Shown: positions 10,729-21,229, counted from the stretch's first letter. The stretch: DNA of 64,000 nt from Asterias amurensis (GCF_032118995.1 NC_092665.1:11078512-11142511), one strand, 5' to 3'. A program made the numbers and translations. The notes: a model not told the origin generated them from the letters alone.

Positions 10729-10980
10729 TAGACGAGACATTCCGACGGACTTTAGCGGTAAACCTCGGCAAGGACTGGCAGCAGCTCGCAGTCAAGCTTA
10801 AGTTCAGACCAGCAGAGATTGGCAAGTTTGAACGTTTCGCTGAGAGCAACCCAGAAGAACAGGCTTACACGATGCTAGTTTCTTGGTGGAGCAAGCAGGC
10901 TGATGACAGAGAAGCGGTAGAATGGTTGAGAAGTGCTTTGGCTCAAATAGGTCGTCGAGATTTAGCTGCAAGGATCCCAG
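10729..10980 (+). CDS. NLR gene 1, Death domain exon 1
   Basis: This exon enters with two bases completing the codon left by the Ubl exon and leaves in phase 1 at GTGAGA. About 83 codons encode a six-helix Death-fold pattern: DETFRRTLAVNLGKDWQQLA, KLKFRPAEIGKFE, EQAYTMLVSWWSKQADDREA, VEWLRSALAQIGRRDLAARI. Landmarks are GKDWQQLA, AEI, LVSWW and the LxxALxxIGRxDLA end. It would mediate homotypic assembly of signalling complexes. A close paralogue lies on the minus strand at 63385-63639, with one extra residue (SEQQADD against SKQADD). Confidence 0.85.
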
Positions 10981-11110
10981 GTGAGAATATGGTTGGATTA
11001 TCTTCTTTTTTTTTAAATATGAAACACTATAATCGTCTCTCTGTAGAAAAAGGAATACGTGCACAATGTTTTGTTTTATTCTTACATGAATACAATATTA
11101 TTGATGACAG

Positions 11111-11209
11111 GTTACGAACCCACATCCCCAAGAGCAGGTGTATCAGATACCGATGAGATGAAACAACGAATTCTTGAGGCAGACAGGACTGATTTGCCAC
11201 AAACCTCAG
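11111..11209 (+). CDS. NLR gene 1, linker exon 1 (33 codons)
   Basis: Flanked by AG and GTAAAC, phase 1 in and out. It encodes GYEPTSPRAG, then VSDTDEMKQRILEADRTDLP, then QTSG. It lacks the NKGKSP insert seen in the next copies. First of a tandem series of exon-plus-intron units. Low complexity, Ser/Pro/Asp rich, likely flexible. Confidence 0.7.
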
Positions 11210-11348
11210 GTAAACATTCCAAACATGAACTAATACGTTGAAACAAGTAAAACGTCACGGCAGGCAGGTTATTTTGTAGTAGTGGCATTTTATTTTGTTA
11301 GGAAGATTTTACGATAAAAACCTTTGTGTGTTGTCATACTTATTGTAG

Positions 11349-11468
11349 GTTACGAACCCACATCCCCAAGAGCAGGTAACAAAGGGAAGTCACCAGATGC
11401 ATCAGATACTGATGATAAGAAACTACGAGTCTCTGAGGCAGACAGGACTGATTTGCCACAAACCTCAG
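11349..11468 (+). CDS. NLR gene 1, linker exon 2 (40 codons)
   Basis: Acceptor TTATTGTAG, donor GTAATC, phase 1-1. It encodes GYEPTSPRAGNKGKSPDASD followed by TDDKKLRVSEADRTDLPQTS and G. The front part equals the pre-Death segment of the Death exons at 12441, 13857 and 62418. The rear part (ADRTDLPQTSG) resembles their last helix (GRADLVELISG). Confidence 0.75.
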
Positions 11469-11589
11469 GTAATCCTTCCACTCTTGAATTATGTCAGCAT
11501 TTAACGTTAAAACAAATTGCGGCAGGCATGTTATTTTATTAATAAGATTTTACGATAACACCCTTTATGTGTTGTCATTCTTCTTGTAG

Positions 11590-11709
11590 GTTACGAACCC
11601 ACATCTCCAAGAGCAGGTAACAAAGGAAAGTCGTCAGATGCATCGGGAGTTGATGAGAAGAAACTACGAGCCTCTGAGGCAGACAGGACTGATTTGCCAC
11701 AAACCTCGG
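11590..11709 (+). CDS. NLR gene 1, linker exon 3 (40 codons)
   Basis: Acceptor TTCTTGTAG. The last codon before the donor GTAAAC reads TCGG where the other copies have TCAG, which weakens the donor slightly. It encodes GYEPTSPRAGNKGKSSDASG then VDEKKLRASEADRTDLPQTS and G. The spacing from exon 2 is 241 bp, the period of the array. Confidence 0.75.
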
Positions 11710-11826
11710 GTAAACCTTCCAATCTTGAACTATGTCAGGAATACGTTGAAACAAGTAAAGTTGCGGCAGGTATATTAAATTACTTATAAGATAAAACTCT
11801 TTGTGTGGTTGTCATTCTTTTTGTAG

Positions 11827-11853
11827 GTCATGCACCCCACTCCCGAAGAGCAG
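11827..11853 (+). CDS. NLR gene 1, truncated linker mini-exon (9 codons)
   Basis: The array unit here has lost about 130 bp: exon sequence GHAPHSRRAG runs straight into downstream intron sequence (CTTCGCGGCAGGCATG). The internal GCAG-GTAACA just downstream would act as a donor. It would make a 27 bp exon that is still phase 1-1, so the reading frame is preserved if used. Whether it is spliced in is unknown. Confidence 0.4.
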
Positions 11854-11936
11854 GTAACAACAAACTTCGCGGCAGGCATGTTTTGTTAGTAAGATTTTAC
11901 AATAAAACCCTTTGTGTGTTGTCATTCTTCTTGTAG

Positions 11937-12074
11937 GTTATGTACCCGCATCCCTAAGAGCAGGTAGCAAGAGGCAGTCACCGGAACATCGGTCAACATC
12001 CGATGCATCAGGTATTGATGAGAAAAAGTTACGAGTCCCTCAGGCAGACAGGACTGATTTGCCACAAACCTCAG
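11937..12074 (+). CDS. NLR gene 1, linker exon 5 (46 codons)
   Basis: Acceptor TTCTTGTAG, donor GTAAAC, phase 1-1. It encodes GYVPASLRAGSKRQSPEHRS, then TSDASGIDEKKLRVPQADRT, then DLPQTSG. It carries the longer SKRQSPEHRSTS insert seen in the Death exon at 12441. Confidence 0.75.
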
Positions 12075-12191
12075 GTAAACCTTCCAATCTTGAACTATGT
12101 CAGGAATACGTTAAAACAAGTAAAGTTGCGGCAGGTATATTAATTTACTTATAAGATAAAACTCTTTTTGTGGTTGTCATTCTTTTTGTAG

Positions 12192-12323
12192 GTCATGCAC
12201 CCCACTCCCGAAGAGCAGGTAACAAGAGGCAGTCACCGGCACATCTGTCTGATGCATCAGGTATTGATGAGAAGAAACTACGAGTTCCTGGGGCAGACAG
12301 GACTGATTTCCCACAAACCTCAG
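12192..12323 (+). CDS. NLR gene 1, linker exon 6 (44 codons)
   Basis: Acceptor TTTTTGTAG, donor GTAAAC, phase 1-1. It encodes GHAPHSRRAGNKRQSPAHLS, DASGIDEKKLRVPGADRTDF and PQTSG. Last of the linker series; the next unit in the array, 249 bp on, is a Death exon. Confidence 0.75.
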
Positions 12324-12440
12324 GTAAACATTCCATTCTTGAACTATGTCAGGAATACGTTGAAACAAGTAAAGTTGCGACAGGTATATCAATTTACTTA
12401 TAAGATAAAACTCTTTGTGCGGTTGTCATTTTTCTTGTAG

Positions 12441-12768
12441 GTCATGTACCCCACTCCCGAAGAGCAGGTAGCAAGAGGCAGTCAACGGAACCTCAGTCAA
12501 CATCCGATGCATCAGGTATTAATGAGATGTTAGGAGTCGTAGCTGAGAATATTGGAAAAGATTGGAAGCAACTCGGGACATCTTTAGGCATTAAAGCTGC
12601 ACAGATTGACACATACCCAATTGACCAACCAAATGACGTCAAAGAGCAGATCAAATGCTGCGTGATTGGGTCTGGAAACAAACAAGCCAAAAGGAGTCTG
12701 AAGATGGGTTGATAGAGACGCTTGTCAAACTCGGCCGTGCTGACATTGTTCAAATGTTACATTTGTAA
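12441..12768 (+). pseudogene. NLR gene 1, damaged Death exon (frameshift, donor lost)
   Basis: It enters in phase 1 after TTTCTTGTAG. It encodes the linker GHVPHSRRAGSKRQS and a Death domain start (INEMLGVVAENIGKDWKQLG, IKAAQIDTY). After VKEQI about 4 bases are missing relative to the paralogue (EQIFRMLLDWF), and the frame runs to TGA at 12710-12712. In the shifted frame the rest of the domain is readable (MLRDWVW...EDGLIETLVKLGRADIVQML) up to TAA at 12766-12768. The donor present after the last Leu codon in sister exons is gone, replaced by CATTTG. If included it would end the protein after one and a half Death domains. Confidence 0.8.
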
Positions 12769-12882
12769 AATCACACCTTGTTGTTGCTCATGTTTGTCTC
12801 CAGTGAACATAGTGTCGTTGCCCCTTGGCTTACCAGTGAAAATTTTCAGCGACATGTACATCTTTCATTCAGTTCGAATTAA

Positions 12883-13418
12883 AGTCACCTCGAAAAAAAA
12901 AAAAATCTTCAAACATTAGAGCACATGTTAATGAACAAGACAATAATTGTTTGAGTAATCGTTTGTAACGATTTATATGTTTAAAAAATAGATAAAGTTG
13001 TTTTGGGGTGACTACGCCTACCCCTTTTGTGACGTCAATCGAGGCAGACTTTTCCTCGATCGAGCATTGAACACACATACGTGCAAGTACATGCAAGTCC
13101 TAGTAGTGAGTTTGTACGTTTCGAAAAAAGGTTTAATTATTGCATTTTTCCGGCAATGTCGACTACGTATATTGCTGCTGGAGGCAACTAAAATGGGGTC
13201 AGCTTGCAAAGTGGTCCGGTCCGACGTCTTTTCCAGCGCCGTTGTGCTTCAAATATCGCGCCTCGATTGACGTCACGAACAGCGCCCTCTCGGGTCGGGC
13301 CTACTTTTAAATTTGTTAATAAAATGGAAACTAAATTTTTAGAACCTTAGTTAACTGTTTATTCAAATTTTTCAGTGCCAAAAGCTTTATTTTGACAAAA
13401 TACCACTTCAAGGTGACT
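12883..13418. mobile_element. MITE-E copy 1 (TTAA target), in a gene 1 intron
   Basis: TTAA lies at 12879-12882 and 13419-13422, with inverted ends AGTCACCT / AGGTGACT. The interior shares GAGGCAGACTTT, TTTTTCCGGCAATG and the GACGTCA words with the copy at 34424-34917. It lies just 3' of the damaged Death exon. Confidence 0.75.
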
Positions 13419-13520
13419 TTAAGTAAGCAAAACTTTATCGACTAAAATGCAGACCAGATGTATTATTTTATTGATAGGATTGAATACAACGCAATTTCTG
13501 GTTACTTTTTTCCCTTAAAG

Positions 13521-13781
13521 ATCATGCACGTATTGATGAAAAGTTGTTACTAGTCCTATCTAGGAAGATTACTAAAGGTTGGAAGGAACTAAGCATAACT
13601 TTAGGCATTGAAACTGCACAGATCGACACATATGCAGAGAACTACCCAAATGTCCTCAACGAACAAGTCTTCAGGATGCTACTGGATTGGTTTAGAGGGC
13701 AACCAAACAAAGAGGCGGCGGAAGACGGGCTGAAGAAGGCGCTTTAAGAAATCGGCCGGGCTGACGTTGTCAGTATATTAG
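13521..13781 (+). pseudogene. NLR gene 1, Death exon with in-frame stop
   Basis: Acceptor TTCCCTTAAAG and donor GTATAT at 13782 are intact; length 87 codons, phase 1-1. The Death domain reads IDEKLLLVLSRKITKGWKEL, ETAQIDTYAENYPN, LNEQVFRMLLDWF and EDGLKKAL. Then comes TAA (13745-13747) where the sister exon at 13857 has AAA (KKALKEIG), followed by EIGRADVVSILG in the same frame. So a single A-to-T change cuts the last helix. The pre-Death linker is also absent (only DHAR precedes IDEK). Including this exon stops translation before NACHT; skipping it keeps frame. Confidence 0.85.
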
Positions 13782-13856
13782 GTATATGCTTTATTTTAAT
13801 AGGATTTTTGATAGGATTGAATGAAACAAAATTTCTGGTTGCTTTTCTTCTTTCAG

Positions 13857-14195
13857 ATGATGCACACACATCCCAAGGATCAAGTGTGATAGACGAAGTT
13901 CACTGCAGGCAGCTAAAGGAACATCAGTCAATACCCGAAATACCAGGTATTGATGATAAGTTGTTACGAGTCGTAGCTGATAATATTGGAAAAGATTGGA
14001 AGAAACTCGGCACTTTTTTAGGCGTTACAGCTGCACAGATTGACACATATGTAAATGACTACCCGAGTGACCTCAACGAACAAGTCTTCCGAATGCTCCT
14101 GTATTGGTGGTGTAGACATGAACGGGAGGCGCCTGAAGACGGGTTGAAGAAGGCACTTAAAGAAATCGGTCATACTGAAATCGTCAGCAAATTAG
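13857..14195 (+). CDS. NLR gene 1, intact Death domain exon
   Basis: Acceptor TTCTTTCAG, donor GTATGC, 113 codons, phase 1-1. It starts with a linker (DDAHTSQGSSVIDEV and on) and then a full Death fold: IDDKLLRVVADNIGKDWKKL, GTFLGVTAAQIDTY, NDYPSDLNEQVFRMLLYWW, EDGLKKALKEIGHTEIVSKL. Signature points are GKDWKKLG, AAQID, EQVFRMLL and the LKxALKEIG end. It is the only undamaged copy directly upstream of the NACHT exon and hence the most likely Death domain joined to it. The nearest relative in the window is the minus-strand exon at 62098-62418. Confidence 0.85.
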
Positions 14196-14432
14196 GTATG
14201 CTTTATTTTAAAAACCTGTAAGTTTCCCTTTTACTTGAAAGTTGAAATAAAACGACCCATTCCATAAAGTTATTCCTCTGTTGGCAGTTCACATGTTGTA
14301 TCGTAAAATCCCTGGCTTCGCGGCAGTTCAGGCTGTATGGTTTCTGACTGGCACCCCTGAGCTCAGGTTTTAACAGAATAGCGAGACCACCAGATTTTAA
14401 GACCTAAATTGAAGACCTAATATTTTTTTCAG
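14196..14432. other. short intron before the NACHT exon
   Basis: This intron has donor GTATGC and a long T run ending TTTTTTTCAG. No internal feature seen. Confidence 0.7.
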
Positions 14433-17400
14433 GTGAGATGGAGCAGCCCTCAAAGAAGCTGGCAAAGAATTTGGTGAGGCGTTACAAGGAGACGTTGAAA
14501 GTGAACACACATCCTACAGTTAAGCGTCTAGCTCGTGATATGAAAAATTTTTATGTAAGTTTAGAACTTTTGCAAGAAACAAACCAACCTGATAATCCAC
14601 TCATATTGCAGTCTGGTTTAATTAAGGGAAGACATGAAACAGATCACACAATGCACATTGACATTGAAGGCGAACACGAGCCCGATAAAACCCAAACAGA
14701 GTATAAGAAAATTCCTCTCAAGTCATACGAAGACATGTTGAGCTTGGATAAGAACAGAATCCTAATCACTGCTGAAAGTGGGTATGGTAAATCAACGCTT
14801 CTAAAGAAGATAGCTTATGACTGGGCTGTTTTACAGAGTGATACTCAATCGACCCGCCAAAAACAAGAGTCGCCTCTGTCAAAGTATGAACTCGTCTTTT
14901 TGTTGGAAATAAACAATATGGAGGCAAAGTTCAACATTACGGATGAAATATCTTCTCAAATAATATTGCTTGAAAAAGAATTTGGGAAAAAGAGTCTTGA
15001 AAATTATATGACTCAAAACCCAGAGAAGGTTCTCATCCTTCTTGATGGAGCAGACGAAATCTCATTTGAGAAACTTGAAAAGGCAAAAGAATACTTCAGT
15101 GTAAACAACGTCCTCTCATTCAAGTCGCTTATACACTGTAAGACGATTGTAACAAGTCGTCAATCTACGGCTCTTAAGTTACTGACTTGCAATCCAAATT
15201 TCACACGAGTGAATATAAATGGATTCGATGACAAAAATAAGAAAGAATATATCCGCAAATTCTTCTGCAACCATGATCCCCAACATCATGATCGAGTATT
15301 TTCTGAAATAAATAAGTCGGAAACATTGCGCAGTTTAGGGGAGATTCCTCTGTTTCTTTGGCTGATGTGTTCGTCATTAACACCTGCCAAAAGTCGATTA
15401 CCTGACAGGATTACAGAACTTCTTATTGACGCAATCAGCATAATCCATAAGCAAAAGATGAGCAAGGAATGGAAATCAGACATCCATAAGAAAATAACCG
15501 AGAAGGGGTTTAAAGAGCTGGTGGTCAAACTTGGGCAGGTTGCACTTGAACGTTTGGTGTTAAAAAGCCATGCACAAAATTCCTTCGCAGTTTCAGAGTT
15601 TGATTCAGAAGACCTTGTCAGTTTGGGATGTGAGGTTGGCTTGCTGACCCGAGTTCAATTCATGCACGGTATAGAAGAGGTTGAACGAGTCCATTTCTAC
15701 CACATTATATTCATGCAGTATTGTTGTTCCGTTTACCTGTCTCATATGGTAGAGTCAAATCCTGATAAATTCAACGAGTACATGTCAAAATTACTAGCAG
15801 GTGATGTAGACAGAATTGGATACTTACTCCGTTTCTGCAGTGGGGGTAACAGAAAAGCTGCAGAATGTGTTATAGGACTGACCAGAAAACACCTTTCAGA
15901 TTACAATAAAAACACTCCCGTTGAATGTGAGAGGTATGTCTGTTTACATAAGATAATGATGCTGGCTTTGTTTGAAGCCAAGCTTGGTTCGACTGTAAAA
16001 ACCCTCGCGATGGATGAGTGGGTACGATTCCCATATGAGCTGAAAGGAGAAGACCTCTTGGCTGCACATTATTTCATTCAAAACCTACCAGAACGATTCA
16101 GTCTTCATCACGTTTCTGATATAAATACATTGTGTCAAGGAACAACCGATTTTGATATTGTAGAACAAATAATGGCTAGAACAAGGTGTGATTTATCATT
16201 ACAAGTAGTTGGAGTCAACATGAACGACAAGATTCAACAACTCAACAACATTTCTGCATTTGTAACATCACTCACGTTAAGAGATTGTCAGTTAAGCTGT
16301 GTCTCTGTCCCTCAACTTTTTGAGTTATTTCAATCAGCTGCCAAGTTGAAGAAAGTGTGCTTGGTGGGAAACAACTTGCACGGTTTGAAATCAGACCAAA
16401 TACCTCACATTTCTTCCTTAGAGGTTTTGATTTTGGATAGATGTAAGCTTACGAAGGATGACATTGGGCCAGTTTTCTCCATCATGGCTGCTGCAGGTAG
16501 TGTAACGACACTTGCTCTAAGTGACAACGATCTCCATGGTATTAAGGGGGACCGGATGACTGCTGTTTCTTCCTTGAAGGAATTGCATCTAAACGCGTGT
16601 GGTATACAGAGTGATGATATTGGGTCAGTTTTCTCCATCATGGCTACTGCAGGTAGTGTAACGAGACTTGCTCTAAAGGATAACGATCTCCATGGTATTA
16701 AGTGTGAACAGATGACCCCAGTTTCTTCCTTAAAGGAGATGCATCTATACGCGTGTGGTATAAAGAGTGACGGTGATGTTGGGTCAGTTTTCTCCATCGT
16801 GGCTGCTGCAGGTTGTGTAACGAGACTTGTTTTAAAGGACAACGATCTCCATGGTATTAAGGGGGACCAGATGAGTGTTGTTTCTTCCTTGAAGGAATTG
16901 CATCTATACACGTGTGGTATAAAGAGTAATGACATTGAGTCAGTTTTCTCCATCGTAGCTGCTGCAGGTAGTGTAACGACACTTGCTCTAAGGGACAACG
17001 ATCTCCATGGTGTTAAGGGGGACCAGATGACTGCTGTTTCTTCCTTGAAAGAATTGCAACTATACGCGTGTGGTATAAAGAGTGATGATATTGGGTCAGT
17101 TTTCTCCATCGTGGCTGCTGCAGGTAGTTTAACTAAACTTGTTCTATCGCATAACGATCTCCATGGTATTAAGGGGGACCAGATAACTCCAGTTTCTTCC
17201 TTGAAGAAATTGGAATTTTACTCGTGTGGTATACAGAGTGATGACATTGGGCCAGTTTTCTCAATCGTGGGTGCTGCAGGTAAAGTAACTGAACTTTTTC
17301 TAAAGGATAACGATCTCCATGGTATTAAGGGGGACCAGATGACTGCTGTTTCTTCCTTGAAGGAACTTTATCTAGACGCGTGTGGTATAAAGAGTGATGA

Positions 17401-20400
17401 TATTGAGTCAGTTTTCTCCATCGTGGCTGCTGCAGGTAGTGTAACGAGACTTGTTCTAAAGGACAACGATCTCCATGGTTTTAAGGTGGGCCAGATAAGT
17501 CCTGTTTCTTCCTTGAATGGATTGCATCTTTACGCGTGTGGTATACAGAGTGATGATATTGGGCCAGTTTTCTCCATCGTGGCTGCTGCAGGTAGTGTAA
17601 TGGGACTTGTTCTTAAGGATAACGATCTCCATGGTATTAAGTGTGACCAGATAACCCCAGTTTCTTCCTTGAAGGAATTGCATCTGTACGCGTGTGGTGT
17701 TAAGAGTGATGACATTGGGTCAGTTTTCTCCATCGTGGCTGCTGCAGGTAGTGTAATGGGACTTGTTCTAAAGGATAACGATCTCCATGGTATTAAGTGT
17801 GACCAGATAACCCCAGTTTCTTCCTTGAAGGAATTGCAACTATACGCGTGTAGTATAAAGAGTGATGATATAGGGTCAGTTTTCTCCATCATGGCTGCTG
17901 CAGGTAGTGTAACGACACTTGTTCTAAGGGACAACGATCTCCATGGTATTAAGGGGGACCAGATGACTGCTGTTTCTTCCTTGAAGGAATTGCATCTATA
18001 CGCGTGTGGTATAAAGAGAGATGATATTGGGCCAGTTTTCTCCGTCGTTGCTGCTGCAGGTAGTGTAACGAAACTTGCTCTAAGGGACAACGATCTCCAT
18101 GGTATTAAGGGGGACCAGATGACCACAGTTTCTTCCTTAAAGGAGTTGCATCTATACGCGTGTGGTATAAAGAGTGATGGTGATGTTGGGTCAGTTTTTT
18201 CCATCGTAGCTGCTGCAGGTAGTGTAACGACACTTGCTCTAAGGGACAACGATCTCCATGGTATTAAGGGGGACCAGATGACTGCTGTCTCTTCTTTGAA
18301 AGAATTGCAACTATACGCGTGTGGTATTAAGAGTGATGATATTGGGTCAGTTTTCTCCATCGTGGCTGCTGCAGGTAGTGTAACTAAACTTGTTCTAACG
18401 GATAACGATCTCCATGGTATTAAGGGGGACCAGATAACTCCCGTTTCTTCCTTGAAGGAATTGGAATTTTACTCGTGTGGTATACAGAGTGATGACATTG
18501 GGCCAGTTTTCTCAATCGTGGGTGCTGCAGGTAAAGTAACTAAACTTTTTCTACAGGATAACGATCTCCATGGTATTAAGGGGGACCAGATGACTGCTGT
18601 TTCTTCCTTGAAGGAATTTTATCTAGACGCGTGTGGTATAAAGAGTGATGATATTGAGTCAGTTTTCTCCATCGTGGCTGCTGCAGGTAGTGTAACGAGA
18701 CTTGTTCTAAAGGACAACGATCTCCATGGTATTAAGGGGGGCCAGATAAGTCCTATTTCTTCCTTGAATGGATTGCATCTTTACGCGTGTGGTATACAGA
18801 GTGATGATATTGGGCCAGTTTTCTCCATCGTGGCTGCTGCAGGTAGTGTAATGGGACTTGTTCTAAAGGATAACGATCTCCATGGTATTGAGTGTGACCA
18901 AATAACCCCAGTTTCTTCCTTGAAGGAATTGCATCTGCACGCGTGTGGTTTAAAGAGTGATGATATTGGGTCAGTTTTCTCCATCGTGGCTGCTGCAGGT
19001 AGTGTAATGGGACTTGTTCTAAAGGATAACGATCTCCATGGTATTAAGGGGGACCAGATGACTGCTGTTTCTTCCTTGAAGGAATTGCATCTATACGCGT
19101 GTGGTATAAAGAGTGATGATATTGGGTCAGTTTTCTCAATCGTGGCTACTGCAGGTAGTGTAACGACACTTGCTCTAAAGGATAACGATCTCCATGGTAT
19201 TAAGTGTGACCAGATAACCCCAGTTTCTTCCTTGAAGGAATTGCAACTATACGCGTGTAGTATAAAGAGAGATGATATAGGGTCAGTTTTCTCCATCATG
19301 GCTGCTGCAGGTAGTGTAACGACACTTTTTCTAGAGGATAACGATCTCCATGGTATTAAGTGTGACCAGATAACCCCAGTTTTTTCCTTGAAGGAATTGC
19401 AACTAGTCGCGTGTGGTATAAAGAGTAATGACATTGAGTCAGTTTTCTCCATCGTGGCTGCTGCAGGTAGTGTAACGACACTTGTTCTAAAGGATAACGA
19501 TCTCCATGGTATTAAAGGGGACCAGATGACTGCTGTTTCTTCCTTGAAGGAATTGTATCTATACGCGTGTGGTATAAAGAGAGATGATATTGGGCCAGTT
19601 TTCTCCATCGTTGCTGCTGCAGGTAGTGTAATGATACTTGCTCTAAAGTATAACGATCTCCATGGTATTAAGTGTGAACAGATGACCCCAGTTTCTTCCT
19701 TAAAGGAGTTGCATCTATACGCGTGTGGTATAAAGAGTGATGGTGATGTTGGGTCAGTTATATCCATCGTGGCTGCTGCAGGTTGTGTAACGACACTTGT
19801 TTTAAAGGACAACGATCTCCATGGTATTAAGGGGGACCAGATGACTGCTGTTTCTTCCTTGAAGGAATTGCATCTATACACGTGTGGTATAAAGAGTAAT
19901 GACATTGAGTCAGTTTTCTCCATCGTAGCTGCTGCAGGTAGTGTAACGACACTTGCTCTAAGGGACAACGATCTCCATGGTATTAAGGGGGACCAGATGA
20001 CTGCTGTCTCTTCTTTGAAAGAATTGCAACTATACGCGTGTGGTATTAAGAGTGATGATATTGGGTCAGTTTTCTCCATCGTGGCTGCTGCAGGTAGTGT
20101 AACTAAACTTGTTCTAACGGATAACGATCTCCATGGTATTAAGGGGGACCAGATAACTCCCGTTTCTTCCTTGAAGGAATTGGAATTTTACTCGTGTGGT
20201 ATACAGAGTGATGACATTGGGCCAGTTTTCTCAATCGTGGGTGCTGCAGGTAAAGTAACTAAACTTTTTCTACAGGATAACGATCTCCATGGTATTAAGT
20301 GTGACCAGATGACTGCTGTTTCTTCCTTGAAGGAATTTTATCTAGACGCGTGTGGTATAAAGCGTGATGATATTGAGTCAGTTTTCTCCATCGTGGCTGC

Positions 20401-20905
20401 TGCAGGTAGTGTAACGAGACTTGTTCTAAAGGATAACGATCTCCATGGTATTAAGTGTGACCAGATAACCCCAGTTTCTTCCTTGAAGGAATTGCATCTG
20501 TACGCGTGTGGTTTAAAGAGTGATGATATTGGGTCAGTTTTCTCCATCGTGGCTGCTGCAGGTAGTGTAATGGGACTTGTTCTAAAGGATAACGATCTCC
20601 ATGGTATTAAGGGGGACCAGATGACTGCTGTTTCTTCCTTGAAGGAATTGCATCTATACGCGTGTGGTATAAAGAGTGATGATATTGGGTCAGTTTTCTC
20701 CATTGTGGCTGCTGCAGGTAGTGTAACTAAACTTGTTCTATCGCATAACGATCTCCATGGTATTAAGGGGGACCAGATAACTCCAGTTTATTCCTTGGAG
20801 TACTTGAATTTGACTGATTGTGGTCTGCAGACTGATGATTTAAGGTTGCTATCAATGGCCCTGAACATGGAATGCCATGGTTCTCTTCTTCGTAGACCAT
20901 TTTAG
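14433..20905 (+). CDS. NLR gene 1, NACHT plus giant LRR exon
   Basis: A single 6.47 kb exon enters in phase 1. Residues are counted from Met at 14438 (2155 residues). Residues 1-100 form a basic helical lead. NACHT: Walker A GYGKST at 115-120, Walker B VLILLDGADEI near 198-208, sensor TIVTSR at 236-241, then a winged-helix part with GEIPLFLWLMC at 301-311 and HIIFMQYCCSVYL at 422-434. From about residue 610 it is all leucine-rich repeat, with 28 tandem units of 52-53 residues, each a pair of ribonuclease-inhibitor-like LRRs. NLRs of this kind are cytosolic sensors that oligomerise through NACHT; the ligand here is unknown. No signal peptide or membrane segment. The C-terminus stops about 18 residues short of the two paralogues, whose ends read GSVLYxPPxTF and on. 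The internal ATG could also start translation without the upstream exons. Confidence 0.92.
16440..20810 (+). repeat. 156 bp coding tandem repeat, 28 units
   Basis: The word NDLHG recurs 28 times. The distance from the first GAT (16529) to the last (20750) is 4221 bp, equal to 27 periods of 156 bp plus 9. The extra 9 bp come from three units with one added codon (SDGDVG instead of SDDIG). Blocks of units are themselves repeated: units 2-4 resemble 21-23, and units 4-8 resemble 12-16 and in part 23-25 (shared EFYSCGIQSDDIGPVFSIVG, then the GKVTxLFL signature). This indicates repeated unequal exchange. Confidence 0.93.
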
Positions 20906-21229
20906 GAGATCCTTTGTCGTGTTGAGCTCCTTCGTTTTGTTAAAGCTCAGTCGGAGTTCATAGGTTGGCCTAGCCCTATATAGGACTCTTCCTATGTACA
21001 CAGATACAATACGAAAGTGTAAGACCACCAGGGCTAAGGTTGGCCATAAATCGAGCCAATTCGTAATTTTGTCTTCACCGTGGGCTTGCATTGTAACGTG
21101 ATTCGTTGTTTGGAGGCTGGGTCACACAAAACTATAGCTCTCAAAACCTCCGAACCCGTCTCTTAAAAATCTTTGAAGATTTTCCAAAGACGGGTTTGGT
21201 CTGGCTATAGAACGTATAACTTTCGCCAA
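20906..21229. other. 3' flank of NLR gene 1
   Basis: Just past the stop the sequence still aligns in part with the C-terminal codons of paralogues (GAGCTCCTTCG against GAACTGCTTCA), so the last coding stretch decayed into 3' UTR. No AATAAA is seen until about 22130 and 22490. Confidence 0.5.

Noticed and set aside
16405-20703. Long minus-strand open frames opposite the gene 1 LRR array (up to 432 codons); similar frames opposite genes 2 and 3
   Set aside because: They repeat with the same 52-codon period and have no domain. They are caused by codon composition of the tandem LRR units, whose antisense frame happens to lack stops.
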